This document shows, in pieces, positions 47,200 to 57,027 of a stretch of 64,000 nt of DNA (positions are counted from its first letter, which is position 1; every line of letters begins with the position of its first letter). The stretch is from the NCBI RefSeq assembly GCF_017873715.1, contig NZ_JAGGKM010000007.1, positions 124,001 through 188,000 of the forward strand, read 5' to 3'. The stretch is from Cytobacillus luteolus (GTDB lineage Bacteria; Bacillota; Bacilli; Bacillales; Bacillaceae_L). Under the pieces are notes generated by a model that saw only the letters and a list, made by a program, of their open reading frames with translations, ran no database searches and was not told where the DNA came from. The position numbers were made by a program, and so were the translations under genes.

Positions 47200-47226
47200 A
47201 GGGCGCCTTGTGTTAGGCGCCTCTTA
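47200..47226 (+). terminator. Hairpin between speE and speB
   Basis: GGCGCC pairs with GGCGCC across an eight-base loop, followed by TCTTATC. The weak U tract suggests a partial terminator or stabilising hairpin within the operon. Confidence 0.55.
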
Positions 47227-47251
47227 TCTATGAAAAACGGAGGAATGTAAA

Positions 47252-48124
47252 ATGCGTTTTGACGAAGCTTATTCTGGTAATGTGTTTATTAAAAGTCACC
47301 CAAACTTTGAAGAAAGCAAAGCAGTTCTTTACGGAATGCCGATGGACTGGACAGTAAGCTACCGACCAGGTTCACGTTTTGGTCCTGCTCGTATTCGTGA
47401 AGTATCAATTGGATTAGAAGAGTACAGTGCTTATTTAGATCGCCATTTAGAAGAAGTGAAATACTTTGATGCAGGAGATATTCCATTACCGTTTGGAAAT
47501 CCGCAAAAAAGCCTTGATGAGATTGAGAGCTTTGTTGATAAAGTCCTAGCTGAAGATAAATTTCCTTTAGGAATGGGTGGAGAGCATTTAGTGTCTTGGC
47601 CTGTTATTAAGGCAATGTATAAAAAGTATCCTGATTTAGCCATCATTCATATGGATGCACACACAGATTTACGTGACGATTATGAAGGGGAACCATTATC
47701 ACATTCTACACCGATTAAAAAGGCTTGTGAGCTAATCGGTCCTAAAAACGTTTACTCATTTGGAATTCGTTCGGGAATGAGAGAAGAGTTTCAATGGGCT
47801 AAAGAAGTAGGAATGCACATTTCGAAATTTGAAGTACTTGAGCCATTAAAAGAAATTTTACCAACACTAGCAGGACGCCCGGTTTATGTAACGATTGATA
47901 TCGATGTACTAGACCCTGCTCATGCACCTGGAACAGGAACAGTAGACGCAGGTGGAATTACATCAAGAGAATTACTAGCATCCATCCACGAAATTGCAAG
48001 ATCAAAAGTAAACGTTGTTGGCGCAGACCTAGTAGAAGTAGCACCAATCTATGATCCTTCAGAACAAACAGCAAACACAGCAAGCAAACTCATCCGTGAA
48101 ATGATTTTAGGATGGGTAAAGTAA
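47252..48124 (+). CDS. speB: Agmatinase
   Basis: The 290-residue ureohydrolase splits agmatine into putrescine and urea. Manganese ligands are seen in GMGGEHLVSWP, IIHMDAHTDLRDDY and VTIDIDVLDPAHAPGTGT. ACGGAGGAATG lies before the ATG. It follows speE by 64 bp. Arginine decarboxylase (speA), needed to make agmatine, is not in the window. Confidence 0.96.
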   Translation: MRFDEAYSGNVFIKSHPNFEESKAVLYGMPMDWTVSYRPGSRFGPARIREVSIGLEEYSAYLDRHLEEVKYFDAGDIPLPFGNPQKSLDEIESFVDKVLAEDKFPLGMGGEHLVSWPVIKAMYKKYPDLAIIHMDAHTDLRDDYEGEPLSHSTPIKKACELIGPKNVYSFGIRSGMREEFQWAKEVGMHISKFEVLEPLKEILPTLAGRPVYVTIDIDVLDPAHAPGTGTVDAGGITSRELLASIHEIARSKVNVVGADLVEVAPIYDPSEQTANTASKLIREMILGWVK

Positions 48125-48210
48125 AGAACAACTTTAAGAAGCCGTACTATTGAAAAATATAGTATGGTTTCTTAATTTTGTTTCCATATAGTGTTAATTA
48201 ATTTAAACCT

Positions 48211-48343
48211 AGTGCGTTCCTTTACGCTGCAGGCACTTGCTTTCCGCGGGGAGGAAGTCGAGCCTCCTCGACGTTCCGTCTGTGGGGTCTCGACCTTTCC
48301 TCACTTCCCGCAGGAGTCAAGTGCCTTCCGCTCCAATCCACTC
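48211..48343 (-). repeat. Family-1 structured repeat, copy D
   Basis: Reverse-oriented, from GCGTTCCTTTACGCTGCAGG to CCAATCCACTC, 133 bp. Outer arms GGCACTTG/CAAGTGCC intact. First of two elements in the 650-bp gap between speB and ywiB, which otherwise shows no gene. Confidence 0.85.
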
Positions 48344-48477
48344 AAGGATAAATATATAGCAACAATCTCTTAAAGATTTTCATTGTTGGTGAAATTTAGT
48401 TTAGAATAACTAAGTACTAATTTGTCAATGTCAATAATTAGTTTCACCCTATATATCCTAGCTTATGTTTAGTGTTC

Positions 48478-48603
48478 GGTTATTCGCTAGAATCCACGAG
48501 ACTCCTGCGGGAGTAGCACGTCAACGGGAGACCCCGCAGGTGCGGAGCGCCGAGGAGGCTCCCGGACTGCCCGCGGAAAGCGAGTGGATTCTAGCGAATA
48601 ACC
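48478..48603 (+). repeat. Family-1-related repeat, copy E, with 20-bp perfect outer stem
   Basis: GGTTATTCGCTAGAATCCAC (48478-48497) is the exact inverse of 48584-48603. The centre keeps ACTCCTGCGGGAG, GAGACCCCGCAGG and CCGAGGAGGCTCCCGG, related to the other copies, but the outer arms are different and longer. Confidence 0.82.
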
Positions 48604-48775
48604 ACCCCATGTACTTTGATAGACCTTTTTCTTGTAATATTATATTAAGTTTACCAACGATTGAAGTTTCAACACAGAATGATTATACTTATTAAGTTAT
48701 ATGGAATACTGATACAAATAGATGTTGTATCAAACCCAAATCTAAAGCTAATTACCTACATAATAAGGAAGTGCA

Positions 48776-49228
48776 ATGCTAGTGAATCAACCTTTAGTGG
48801 CTGGACGGCCTATTAAAGTGAAACTGACTACAGAAATACGTCAAGCCAATCAAAAAGAGAATGTTACAATCGAGGCTAAAGGCCAATACTACATAAAAGA
48901 TGAAGCGACATTCCTGCGATTTATCGAAAATAACGACACAGGAAACGTAAACACCATTATAAAAATAGCTGATGGAGAAGTGTTAATCCTCCGTTCAGGG
49001 GCTGTGAAAATGAGACAAGTCTTCACAAAAGGCAAAAAAGCAATCGGAAGCTATGAAAGCCCACATGGTGTGTTTGAGCTACTTACCGATACAAATAATA
49101 TAGAATATACGCCATCAAAGCATTCTCTCAAAGGAAAACTCTTTCTTGCTTATAAGCTACAAATGCAAGGAGATCAGGTTGGTAGATATGCGATGACAAT
49201 TACATATGAGGAGGAAAAAGCAAGGTGA
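48776..49228 (+). CDS. ywiB: DUF1934 beta-barrel protein (YwiB)
   Basis: The 150-residue product shows [40 protein letters not shown] and [19 protein letters not shown], matching the lipocalin-like YwiB family of unknown function. It overlaps argS by four bases (GTGA), so the two are translationally coupled. ATG 48776 is taken as start with AAGGAAG about 5 bases ahead; GTG 48782 has better spacing. Confidence 0.85.
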   Translation: MLVNQPLVAGRPIKVKLTTEIRQANQKENVTIEAKGQYYIKDEATFLRFIENNDTGNVNTIIKIADGEVLILRSGAVKMRQVFTKGKKAIGSYESPHGVFELLTDTNNIEYTPSKHSLKGKLFLAYKLQMQGDQVGRYAMTITYEEEKAR

Positions 49229-50895
49229 ATATCGTTGATCAAGTTAAAGAGAAATTAAAAGCCGAAATAAAAGATGCTGTTGTGAAGGCGGGTCTAGCAG
49301 TAGAAGATCAAGTTCCGGATGTTATTTTAGAATTACCAAAGGAAAAAGCACATGGGGACTATGCTACGAATATGGCTATGCAACTAGCAAGAGTGGCGAA
49401 AAAAGCTCCACGTATGATTGCAGAAAGCATTGTTGAGAACTTTGATAAATCAAAGGCTTCTATAGAAAAAATCGAAATTGCAGGACCTGGTTTTATCAAT
49501 TTTTATATGAACAATGGTTATCTAACTGATTTAGTTCCGACCGTCCTAGAGGCTGGTCAGGCTTATGGAGAAACCAATATAGGAAACAACCAAAAAGTTC
49601 AACTAGAGTTTGTTTCTGCAAACCCTACAGGAGACCTTCATTTAGGACATGCTCGTGGTGCAGCTGTTGGTGATACATTATGTAACATTTTAGCTAAGGC
49701 AGGTTATGAGGTTTCACGTGAATACTACATCAATGATGCGGGAAATCAGATTAACAATTTAGCATTATCGGTTCAAGCTCGCTATTTCCAAGCTCTTGGT
49801 CAAGACTTCCCAATGCCAGAGGATGGCTATCATGGAGAAGATATAGTTGGAATTGGTAGAAAGCTTGTTGAAGAGTTTGGCGATAAGTATTCTGATGTAT
49901 CAGAAGAAGAGCGTCTCGCATTTTTCCGTGAATACGGTCTTAAATATGAGATGGCAAAGCTTCAACATGACTTAAAGGAATTTAGAGTTGAATTTGATGA
50001 GTGGTACTCAGAAACTTCACTTTATCATAACGGTAAGATTGATGATGCATTAGCAGCTCTTCGTGATAAAGGACATATCTATGAAGAAGAAGGTGCAACT
50101 TGGTTCCGTTCTACGACATTCGGAGATGATAAAGACCGTGTGTTAATTAAAAATGATGGCTCTTATACGTATTTAACACCAGACATTGCCTATCATCAGG
50201 ACAAGCTGAAGAGAGGATTTGAAAAGCTAATCAACATTTGGGGTGCAGACCATCATGGGTACATTCCTCGTATGAAAGCGGCTATTCAAGCATTAGGCTA
50301 TGGAGCAGATACATTAGAGGTTGAAATTATCCAACTTGTTCATCTTTATAAAGACGGTGAAAAGATGAAGATGAGTAAACGTACGGGGAAAGCAGTAACG
50401 ATGCGTGATTTAATAGAAGAAGTAGGTTTAGATGCGGTGCGTTATTTCTTCGCAATGAGAAGTTCAGATACACATCTTGACTTTGATCTGGACTTAGCAG
50501 TTTCACAGTCAAATGAAAATCCGGTTTACTACGCACAATATGCACATGCTCGTATTTGTAGTATGCTTCGTCAAGGTCAAGAAATGGGTGTGAAGCTTGA
50601 TGGTGAATTGGAACTAGCTCTGATTAGTTCTGAAAAAGAAGTAGATTTATTGAAAAAGCTTGGCGAGTTCCCGGCTGCGGTTTCAGAAGCTGCCGAAAAG
50701 CGTTTACCACATCGAATCACAAATTATATTAACGAATTGGCTTCTACTCTTCATAGCTTCTATAATGCGGAGAAGGTGCTAGATACAGAAAATATGGATC
50801 GTACAAAAGCTCGTTTAGCACTAATGAAAGCAGTACAAATTACATTACAAAACTCACTAGCGCTAATCGGAGTTTCTGCTCCTGAAAAAATGTAA
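49225..50895 (+). CDS. argS: Arginine-tRNA ligase
   Basis: The 556-residue class I synthetase has the HIGH-type motif in [20 protein letters not shown] near residue 135, the KMSKR motif in [16 protein letters not shown] near residue 385, an N-terminal Add-1 domain and a C-terminal DALR anticodon domain ([19 protein letters not shown]). It charges tRNA-Arg. GTG 49225 starts inside the ywiB stop, with GAGGAGG upstream. A strong terminator follows. Confidence 0.97.
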   Translation: MNIVDQVKEKLKAEIKDAVVKAGLAVEDQVPDVILELPKEKAHGDYATNMAMQLARVAKKAPRMIAESIVENFDKSKASIEKIEIAGPGFINFYMNNGYLTDLVPTVLEAGQAYGETNIGNNQKVQLEFVSANPTGDLHLGHARGAAVGDTLCNILAKAGYEVSREYYINDAGNQINNLALSVQARYFQALGQDFPMPEDGYHGEDIVGIGRKLVEEFGDKYSDVSEEERLAFFREYGLKYEMAKLQHDLKEFRVEFDEWYSETSLYHNGKIDDALAALRDKGHIYEEEGATWFRSTTFGDDKDRVLIKNDGSYTYLTPDIAYHQDKLKRGFEKLINIWGADHHGYIPRMKAAIQALGYGADTLEVEIIQLVHLYKDGEKMKMSKRTGKAVTMRDLIEEVGLDAVRYFFAMRSSDTHLDFDLDLAVSQSNENPVYYAQYAHARICSMLRQGQEMGVKLDGELELALISSEKEVDLLKKLGEFPAAVSEAAEKRLPHRITNYINELASTLHSFYNAEKVLDTENMDRTKARLALMKAVQITLQNSLALIGVSAPEKM

Positions 50896-50909
50896 GGTGT
50901 GACAAGAAG

Positions 50910-50950
50910 CATCTGGTGTTGGGACTTTTCCTAAAAACCAGATGTTTTTT
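50910..50950 (+). terminator. Intrinsic terminator of argS
   Basis: CATCTGGT pairs with ACCAGATG, followed by TTTTTT. The loop is long (19 bases). Confidence 0.85.
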
Positions 50951-51014
50951 GAGTAGAGAATTATTTTATTGGTCAAAATAAAATGAACTCTAATTATTGG
51001 AGGTTTACTAATTA

Positions 51015-51185
51015 ATGAAAGAAGTTATATTATCACTTATTACAGGAATTATTGTAGGTTTTTTATTTGCCCTTTTAAAGCTACCTATACCTGCTCCACC
51101 TGCTCTTGCTGGGGTAACCGGGATAGTAGGGGTTTATCTAGGGTTTAAATTATTTCAAATGGTTGCACCGATGTTTACAAAATAA
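51015..51185 (+). CDS. XapX domain-containing small membrane protein
   Basis: ATG 51015 opens a 56-codon frame with LLKLPIPAPPALAGVTGIVG, the conserved core of XapX (DUF1427) proteins, flanked by two hydrophobic helices. TGGAGG lies before the ATG. These are very small membrane proteins of unknown function. A strong terminator follows directly, and the gene is separate from argS. Confidence 0.88.
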   Translation: MKEVILSLITGIIVGFLFALLKLPIPAPPALAGVTGIVGVYLGFKLFQMVAPMFTK

Positions 51186-51212
51186 AAAAACCGCCATATT
51201 GGTGGTTTTTTT
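51184..51212. terminator. Bidirectional terminator
   Basis: AAAAACCGCCA pairs with TGGTGGTTTTT (G-T at one position), shared by the XapX gene and the converging DUF3231 gene. Confidence 0.88.
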
Positions 51213-51214
51213 AT

Positions 51215-51766
51215 TTAGCTGCTATATGTATTTCCTGGTGGATAATAGTAGGGTGGTACCTTGAGCCAGCCGCGTTTTCTCATTAATGTTTTTAGTGTAG
51301 TTCCAAAGGTAAGGGATTCAGTATAAAACTCTACCCAAATTAGCCCAAGGTCGTTTCGAAGACAGTCTCCTTGCCCTTTCCCACATAACATCATTAAGTT
51401 TACAAATTTGAATGCCAAACCATTTGCAATTTCATCATCTGTTAATTTGACGCCTAATGGCACAGAGTTTGGGTCTGAGACAGGTTTAGCTGCTGCAGTA
51501 TTAGGAAGCGGAATTCCTTCCTTTGTCAAGAAATCACTAAGGCGTTTTGCTTGTGATTCACATTGTTTTATTGCGTCAGTTAATACCTCTTTTATCTCAT
51601 CATCAACTGTTGTATTCAGACCTATTTCCTCATACCGAATAAATTCCTCAAGTGCAGCGAGGTACTTCCATACATCACCTACTTCAATTACATGCAAGGG
51701 TGATTTTGGCTCAACATCTAGTCGAGTTTTAAGTAAATTCCAGACAGCCTCTATCGGGTTTCCCAT
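51215..51766 (-). CDS. DUF3231 family protein
   Basis: The 183-residue helical product has NPIEAVWNLLKTRLDVEPKS at the start and LTKEGIPLPNTAAAKPVSDP with the PLP motif common in DUF3231/CotF-like proteins, then LTDDEIANGLAFKFVNLMML. Such proteins occur in spore-formers and look like ferritin-type helical bundles. Function unknown. GGAG precedes the ATG. Confidence 0.75.
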   Translation of the reverse strand: MGNPIEAVWNLLKTRLDVEPKSPLHVIEVGDVWKYLAALEEFIRYEEIGLNTTVDDEIKEVLTDAIKQCESQAKRLSDFLTKEGIPLPNTAAAKPVSDPNSVPLGVKLTDDEIANGLAFKFVNLMMLCGKGQGDCLRNDLGLIWVEFYTESLTFGTTLKTLMRKRGWLKVPPYYYPPGNTYSS

Positions 51767-51900
51767 TTATTTTCCACTCCTTCCATTTAGTTTTAATGTG
51801 CCCCAATAACAATCTGTGTATGAAAAAATTTAGTAGTTTATGAATGCACTCATTATGTTCAGAAAATACTACGGACAGTAGGAGAGGGGGGAAGAGTAGA

Positions 51901-52053
51901 GTGGACAAGAATAAACAAGGTAAAGTACCAAATATCTCAGGCTCCTTTCAAATCGCGGATGATAAGCGCCAGAATGATTTAGAATCAATGGAAAAAGAAC
52001 ATGATTTAGATGATGAGTCAATGTATTACGCTCGTATTTTTATGGAGGATTAA
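51901..52053 (+). CDS. Small acidic hypothetical protein, 50 residues
   Basis: GTG 51901 preceded by GGAGAGGGGGG opens a 50-codon frame (MDKNKQGKVPNISGSFQIAD at the start, DDESMYYARIFMED at the end). An in-frame ATG at 51844 would lie upstream of the ribosome site. The frame ends just before a long hairpin shared with uvsE, supporting a real gene. Family not recognised. Confidence 0.6.
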   Translation: MDKNKQGKVPNISGSFQIADDKRQNDLESMEKEHDLDDESMYYARIFMED

Positions 52054-52057
52054 TAAT

Positions 52058-52106
52058 AAAAGGTGTTCCAAGAGGTAAAAAAAATTTACCTTGAGGAACA
52101 CCTTTT
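52058..52106. terminator. Long bidirectional terminator hairpin
   Basis: AAAAGGTGTTCC (52058-52069) pairs with GGAACACCTTTT (52095-52106), with a second inner stem GAGGTAAA/TTTACCTT. It overlaps the uvsE stop codon. Confidence 0.85.
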
Positions 52107-53058
52107 ACCATTCGATCGTGCCGCCATCGATACGCTTAACACCTCTAATTTTAGAAAGGTCTTCAGTAAGTTTGAGGCAGGCTTTATCTTTTTGCTTTGC
52201 TTCAATCATAATATCAAAATCTTGACCTACTTCACGTGCAAGATGAAGAAAAGGTAAGATGAACTCTGCGTCCACGTAGTCAGCATGACTTCTAAATTCT
52301 TTTTCAGACTTGGGTGAAGAAATATGAACCTTAGGAATAATGCCAAAATGATCCCAAGTTGAAAAAACCTCAGGTAATAGCTCCGAAAGGTCAGTTGAGC
52401 CAAGATTTGCTTGGTGGTGATGATAATCAAATACGAGTGGAATCTGTTCTTTTTTACAAACCTTAAGAGTTTCTTCCGTTGTGTACGTCTTGTCGTCATT
52501 CTCCAACGTCATTCTCTTTTTTATATGATCTGGTAACTTTACAATGTTTTGATGAAATCTCTCAATTGCAGTAATCTTGTCACCGTAGGCTCCTCCAACA
52601 TGGATATTAATATTTGAGATATCCGCTAGGCCCATTCCATCTAAAAGGTCATAATGGTACTGCATATCAATAACTGCATTGTCTGTAATATGTTCCTTGT
52701 CACTTGTAAATAATGTAAATTGGTTCGGGTGAAAGCTTACACGCATTTTACTTTTTTTTACAGCAGTCCCGATTTCCTTTAGTTGTTTTTTAAAAACAGA
52801 TCGATAATCCCACATGACTTCGGGATGGGTAGCTAAAGGTACAATGGATGAAGACATTCTATAGACGTGAATATCATGGGCGATGTTGTAGTAAATCATT
52901 CGTAATGTGCTACGCAAATTATGTGCCGTGATTTCTTTGAGTTTTTGAATTCTTTCAATTTCTTCAAGCTGCTGATATCTTGTAAAAGTCATGGTCTTTG
53001 CGGGTGAGCATTCCCATAGTGATAATGCATGTGATACATAGCCTAATCTTATTCTCAA
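52105..53058 (-). CDS. uvsE: UV damage endonuclease UvsE
   Basis: The 317-residue TIM-barrel enzyme nicks DNA 5' to UV photoproducts. Seen blocks: [19 protein letters not shown] at the start, [38 protein letters not shown] and [11 protein letters not shown], with the metal-binding His and Glu residues. TTG 53058 with GGAGGG 7 bp upstream is the start; the open frame continues upstream into a repeat and is not coding there. B. subtilis UvsE (YwjD) is similar in length. Confidence 0.93.
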   Translation of the reverse strand: MRIRLGYVSHALSLWECSPAKTMTFTRYQQLEEIERIQKLKEITAHNLRSTLRMIYYNIAHDIHVYRMSSSIVPLATHPEVMWDYRSVFKKQLKEIGTAVKKSKMRVSFHPNQFTLFTSDKEHITDNAVIDMQYHYDLLDGMGLADISNINIHVGGAYGDKITAIERFHQNIVKLPDHIKKRMTLENDDKTYTTEETLKVCKKEQIPLVFDYHHHQANLGSTDLSELLPEVFSTWDHFGIIPKVHISSPKSEKEFRSHADYVDAEFILPFLHLAREVGQDFDIMIEAKQKDKACLKLTEDLSKIRGVKRIDGGTIEW

Positions 53059-53105
53059 ACATGTTCCCTCCTTTTTTAAAACGTTCTTTTCGTAATATGA
53101 ACATA

Positions 53106-53238
53106 GACCGTTCCTTTCCGCTGCAGGCACTTGCTTTCCGCGGGGAGGAAGTCGAGCCTCCTCGACGTTCCGTCTGCGGGGTCTCGACCTTTCCTCTACT
53201 TCCCGCAGGAGTCAAGTGCCTTCCGCTCCAATCCACTC
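53106..53238 (-). repeat. Family-1 structured repeat, copy F
   Basis: Reverse-oriented, 133 bp from GACCGTTCC to CCAATCCACTC. Outer GGCACTTG/CAAGTGCC arms and both inner hairpins intact. It lies 48 bp upstream of the uvsE start and would be in, or next to, its leader. Confidence 0.87.
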
Positions 53239-53286
53239 TAAATATAACTATATTTAAAAGCAACAATCATTGCAAAAGGTGCCTCT

Positions 53287-53334
53287 AAAAAAGTAATAAG
53301 GTCCTTCCCAAAGAAGGAGGGACCTGTTATAGAA
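53287..53334. terminator. Terminator of clsB
   Basis: AGGTCCTTC pairs with GAAGGAGGGACCT with a bulge; on the reverse strand it is followed by TTATTACTTTTTT. Confidence 0.6.
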
Positions 53335-54526
53335 AAGCTGATATAAGGGTTGAGAATGATTCTTTCCATTTTTGGAAGATAGAGCGGTTTTGTAGGCTTT
53401 CTAGGGTGATTTCAGTAGAGAAGGCTAAATCCTCGCTAAACTGTGCCTTAACCTCCTGAATAACTGTTTTATCATAAATGTAGCAGTTTATTTCATGGTT
53501 TAAATAAAGGCTACGCTTATCAAAATTTGCGGTGCCAATATCACAGATAACATCATCAATAATAAACACCTTTGCATGGTAAAAGCCTTTTTCATAAAAA
53601 TAAATTTTTGCGCCTGCTTTTAAAAGTGGTTGAAAATATGGGACGGCAGCTTCTTTAACAAATAAGTGATCAGCCTTTCTAGGTAAAAGGATTGTCACTT
53701 TTACTCCCCGTTTTAATGCATATAATATCGCATTTGACAGTTTTGAGCCAGGAATAAAATACGGTGAACCTATCTTGACTTCTTTTTTTGCAGTATTTAA
53801 TAGTTCTAAAAAGTGACTTTGTAGGTATGCTCCATCTGTTGGGACGAGCTTCATATAGCTTTGGCCTTCGATTAGTGGTGGAAAATAATTTGGGTTTTGA
53901 GTTAAATCAATAGTAGTTCTGTCCTTCCAATCATATAAAAATTGCATTTGTAAATCTTGTACACCTTTTCCTTCAATTTTTAAGTGATAATCTCGCCAAA
54001 AACCAAATTTTGAGTCATTACCGAGATATTCTTTCCCAACGTTATAGCCACCTAGATAACCAATTTTGCCATCAATTACTGTTACTTTTCGATGATTTCT
54101 AGCATTCAAAGAGTAAAACAAATAAGGAAACCTAGGGATGTGACATTCAAATAATTGAACTCCACTCTTTTTTAAGTCTACCTTCATTTCTTTTGAGATT
54201 TTATTGCCAACCCAATCGACCAGTAATCGTACCTCTACTCCTTCTTGTGCTTTCTTTTTAAGACGAGTAAGAAATTCCCGACTGATTTTATCATCTTTTA
54301 CAATATAAAACAGGATATGAATATGTTCTTTTGCATTCTCAATCTCATTAAAGAGATCCGTAAACAGGCTGTTCCCTTCAGTAAAAAGCTTGAGATTACT
54401 TTTACGCTCAGGAAATTCACGCTTATTAACGATCGATAAATGTTTTTTTCGGCCAAGCTTGTAATCAATTCGGAGCCACAAGAATAGAATCATTAATACA
54501 GCGAACACAGTAGCTATTACATTCAT
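53327..54526 (-). CDS. clsB: Cardiolipin synthase (YwjE/ClsB-like phospholipase D family)
   Basis: The 399-residue product has an N-terminal hydrophobic helix and two HKD motifs, HRKVTVIDGKIGYLGGYN near residue 140 and HAKVFIIDDVICDIGTANFD near residue 320. These form one active site that joins phosphatidyl groups to make cardiolipin. Length and position next to uvsE and fadF match B. subtilis YwjE. Activity is by family; some members act on other phospholipids. Confidence 0.9.
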   Translation of the reverse strand: MNVIATVFAVLMILFLWLRIDYKLGRKKHLSIVNKREFPERKSNLKLFTEGNSLFTDLFNEIENAKEHIHILFYIVKDDKISREFLTRLKKKAQEGVEVRLLVDWVGNKISKEMKVDLKKSGVQLFECHIPRFPYLFYSLNARNHRKVTVIDGKIGYLGGYNVGKEYLGNDSKFGFWRDYHLKIEGKGVQDLQMQFLYDWKDRTTIDLTQNPNYFPPLIEGQSYMKLVPTDGAYLQSHFLELLNTAKKEVKIGSPYFIPGSKLSNAILYALKRGVKVTILLPRKADHLFVKEAAVPYFQPLLKAGAKIYFYEKGFYHAKVFIIDDVICDIGTANFDKRSLYLNHEINCYIYDKTVIQEVKAQFSEDLAFSTEITLESLQNRSIFQKWKESFSTLISAFL

Positions 54527-54614
54527 ATGATTGTAACTCCTTTCTTTTCGGTTTTATTAGTGTAGACGAATACTTCCAAAATTATTTTATAAGGTTGTTT
54601 TTCATATAAATGTG

Positions 54615-54642
54615 TTGACTGAATGCTCATTCATTATATAAT
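54615..54642 (+). promoter_or_regulatory. Sigma-A promoter overlapped by a FadR-type operator
   Basis: TTGACT (54615-54620), 16 bp, TATAAT (54637-54642). The sequence TGACTGAATGCTCATTCA (54616-54633) agrees at 16 of 18 positions with the Bacillus FadR consensus as I recall it (TGAATGAMTANTCATTCA). Repression released by long-chain acyl-CoA is the expected control for fadF. Confidence 0.75.
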
Positions 54643-54749
54643 GGAGTTATAGAGATAAAGTCAGAATATTATTTTGTTTTTAAATGTTCAAAAGCGATTG
54701 GACAAATTGCGAAATAATTTTATAGTATTTTTAGAAGGGGGAAAGTTTC

Positions 54750-56870
54750 ATGAGTACTACATTATTAGTTATTAACTTCATTGCATTCTTGGCTGTAACC
54801 GCTTACGCTGTTTATTTGTTTGCGTACTTGATTAAGACAAGAACGGAATATATCAAGCTCGGTAAGAAAATCGAATTTGATCGCAAATTCAAAGAGCGCT
54901 TCGATAAAATCTGGGTGAACGTATTCGGCCAGAAGAAGCTTTTAAAGGATAAAAAGAGTGGAATTATCCACGTTATGTTCTTTTATGGCTTTATCTTAGT
55001 TCAATTTGGAGCAATTGACTTCATTATTAAAGGTTTAGTGCCAGGAGCACATCTACCATTAGGTCCATTGTATCCCGCATTTACTTTTTTCCAAGAAATC
55101 GTAACATTTATGATTTTAGTTGCGGTCGTGTGGGCTTTCCACCGTCGTTATGTTGAGAAATTAGTTCGGTTAAAAAGAGGGTTTAAATCAGGGTTAGTTT
55201 TACTATTTATTGGTGGACTAATGCTGTCGGTATTATTAGGAAATGGAATGGGACTTGTATGGCATGGACATGACTTAACATGGAGCGAGCCTATTGCATC
55301 CGGATTTGCGTTTATTTTAGCCTGGATTGGTGAAACTGCTTCCATTGTAGTATTCTACATTGCTTGGTGGATTCATTTACTTTTCTTATTAACATTCTTA
55401 GTGTATGTACCACAATCAAAGCATGCTCACTTAATTGCTGGACCAGTTAACGTTTTCTTTGGACGTTTATCAAACCCTGGTAAGCTTGATGCAATTAATT
55501 TCGAAGATGAAACACAAGAAACGTTTGGTGTTGGTAAAATTGAAGATTTTAAACAAACACAATTAATCGATTTATATGCCTGTGTTGAGTGTGGACGCTG
55601 TACAAACATGTGTCCAGCAACTGGTACAGGAAAAATGCTTTCACCGATGGATTTAATTGTTAAATTACGTGATCATTTAACAGAAAAAGGTGCAGTTGTG
55701 ACATCGAGAGCTCCTTGGGTACCTACAGTTGCATTTTCAAATACAAAAGGTAACCAATTGGCACTTGCTTCTGCTGGAAAAGGTGCAGAAGAATCAGCTG
55801 CAACACTTGAAATGGCATATAATCCAAGCTTAATTGGTGATGTTATCACAGAAGAAGAGATTTGGGCATGTACGACCTGTCGTAACTGTGAAGATCAATG
55901 TCCAGTTATGAATGAGCATGTTGATAAAATTATCGACCTACGTCGTTACTTAGTTTTAACTGAAGGTAAAATGGATGCAGATGCTCAACGTGCAATGACA
56001 AACATTGAGCGCCAAGGAAATCCATGGGGACTTAACCGTAAGGAAAAGGAAAACTGGCGTGAAGCTCGCGAAGATGTAGTTGTTCCAACTGTTAAAGAGC
56101 TAAAAAAAGCTGGTGAAGAGTTTGAGTATTTATTCTGGGTTGGGTCAATGGGTGCATTCGATAACCGAAGCCAAAAGATTGCATTATCATTTGCGAAGTT
56201 ATTAAACGAAGCGGGTGTGAAGTTTGCGATCTTAGGAAATAAAGAGAAAAACTCAGGAGATACACCTCGTCGTTTAGGTAACGAGTTCTTATTCCAAGAG
56301 CTTGCTACAGGAAACATCGATGAGTTTGAGAAAAATGAAGTGAAGAAGATTGTAACGATTGATCCACATGCTTACAACATCTTTAAAAATGAGTATCCTG
56401 ATTTCGGCTTAAAAGCTGAAGTGTACCATCACACTGAGGTATTAGCTCAGTTAGTGAAGGAAGGAAAACTTATTCCTAAATATGAAGTAAAAGAAACAAT
56501 TACTTACCACGATTCTTGTTATTTAGGTAGATACAATGAAGTGTATGAACAACCACGTGATATTTTAAGAGCAATCCCAGGTGTAACGTTAATTGAGATG
56601 GAGCGTAATCGCGAGTCAGGAATGTGCTGTGGAGCTGGTGGAGGGCTCATGTGGATGGAAGAAGACACAGGAAGTCGTATCAATGTGGCAAGAACTGAAC
56701 AGGCACTTGCGATTCAACCAAGTGTTATCAGCTCAGGCTGTCCTTACTGCTTAACGATGTTAAGTGATGGAACGAAGGCGAAGGAAGTTGAAGAAGAAGT
56801 TGGCACATTTGATATTGCTGAACTACTTGAAAAATCTGTAGTTGGTGAAACAAAAGAACTTGCTTCATAA
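54750..56870 (+). CDS. fadF: Membrane-bound iron-sulfur oxidoreductase of beta-oxidation (FadF/YwjF)
   Basis: The 706-residue product combines a NarI-like membrane part of about six helices, two 4Fe-4S motifs (CVECGRCTNMCPATG near 277 and CTTCRNCEDQCPVMNEH near 373) and two CCG cysteine-rich domains (YHDSCYLGRYN and MCCGAGGGLMWMEED). It is probably the electron-transfer flavoprotein:menaquinone oxidoreductase that passes electrons from acyl-CoA dehydrogenases to the quinone pool. The FadR-type operator and the dehydrogenase genes downstream support this. AAGGGGGAAAG precedes the ATG. Confidence 0.9.
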   Translation: MSTTLLVINFIAFLAVTAYAVYLFAYLIKTRTEYIKLGKKIEFDRKFKERFDKIWVNVFGQKKLLKDKKSGIIHVMFFYGFILVQFGAIDFIIKGLVPGAHLPLGPLYPAFTFFQEIVTFMILVAVVWAFHRRYVEKLVRLKRGFKSGLVLLFIGGLMLSVLLGNGMGLVWHGHDLTWSEPIASGFAFILAWIGETASIVVFYIAWWIHLLFLLTFLVYVPQSKHAHLIAGPVNVFFGRLSNPGKLDAINFEDETQETFGVGKIEDFKQTQLIDLYACVECGRCTNMCPATGTGKMLSPMDLIVKLRDHLTEKGAVVTSRAPWVPTVAFSNTKGNQLALASAGKGAEESAATLEMAYNPSLIGDVITEEEIWACTTCRNCEDQCPVMNEHVDKIIDLRRYLVLTEGKMDADAQRAMTNIERQGNPWGLNRKEKENWREAREDVVVPTVKELKKAGEEFEYLFWVGSMGAFDNRSQKIALSFAKLLNEAGVKFAILGNKEKNSGDTPRRLGNEFLFQELATGNIDEFEKNEVKKIVTIDPHAYNIFKNEYPDFGLKAEVYHHTEVLAQLVKEGKLIPKYEVKETITYHDSCYLGRYNEVYEQPRDILRAIPGVTLIEMERNRESGMCCGAGGGLMWMEEDTGSRINVARTEQALAIQPSVISSGCPYCLTMLSDGTKAKEVEEEVGTFDIAELLEKSVVGETKELAS

Positions 56871-56967
56871 TTTTCGAGAAGATTTTATATTCATAATTAC
56901 AATTTCAATTTAAATATTCCAAATTTTACTGTAAAATAGAAATATAGATTAGTAGAACTTGCGACTA

Positions 56968-57013
56968 AGAGGTGTACGAACTTTATTATGTAGAGATTGT
57001 ACACCTCTCTTAT
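56968..57013 (+). terminator. Terminator-like hairpin after fadF
   Basis: AGAGGTGTAC pairs exactly with GTACACCTCT over a 20-base loop, followed by CTTATT. The weak U tract may allow some readthrough into the thiolase operon. Confidence 0.65.
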
Positions 57014-57027
57014 TAGGTGAAATCGAG

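Noticed and set aside
48604-49224. T-box leader for argS
   Set aside because: argS is translationally coupled to ywiB, and no T-box core (TGGNACCGCG-like) was seen upstream.
52964-53266. Alternative frame using ATG after GGAGGG near 53063
   Set aside because: That frame does not give UvsE; the TTG five bases further, with good spacing to the same ribosome site, begins the conserved [10 protein letters not shown] sequence.
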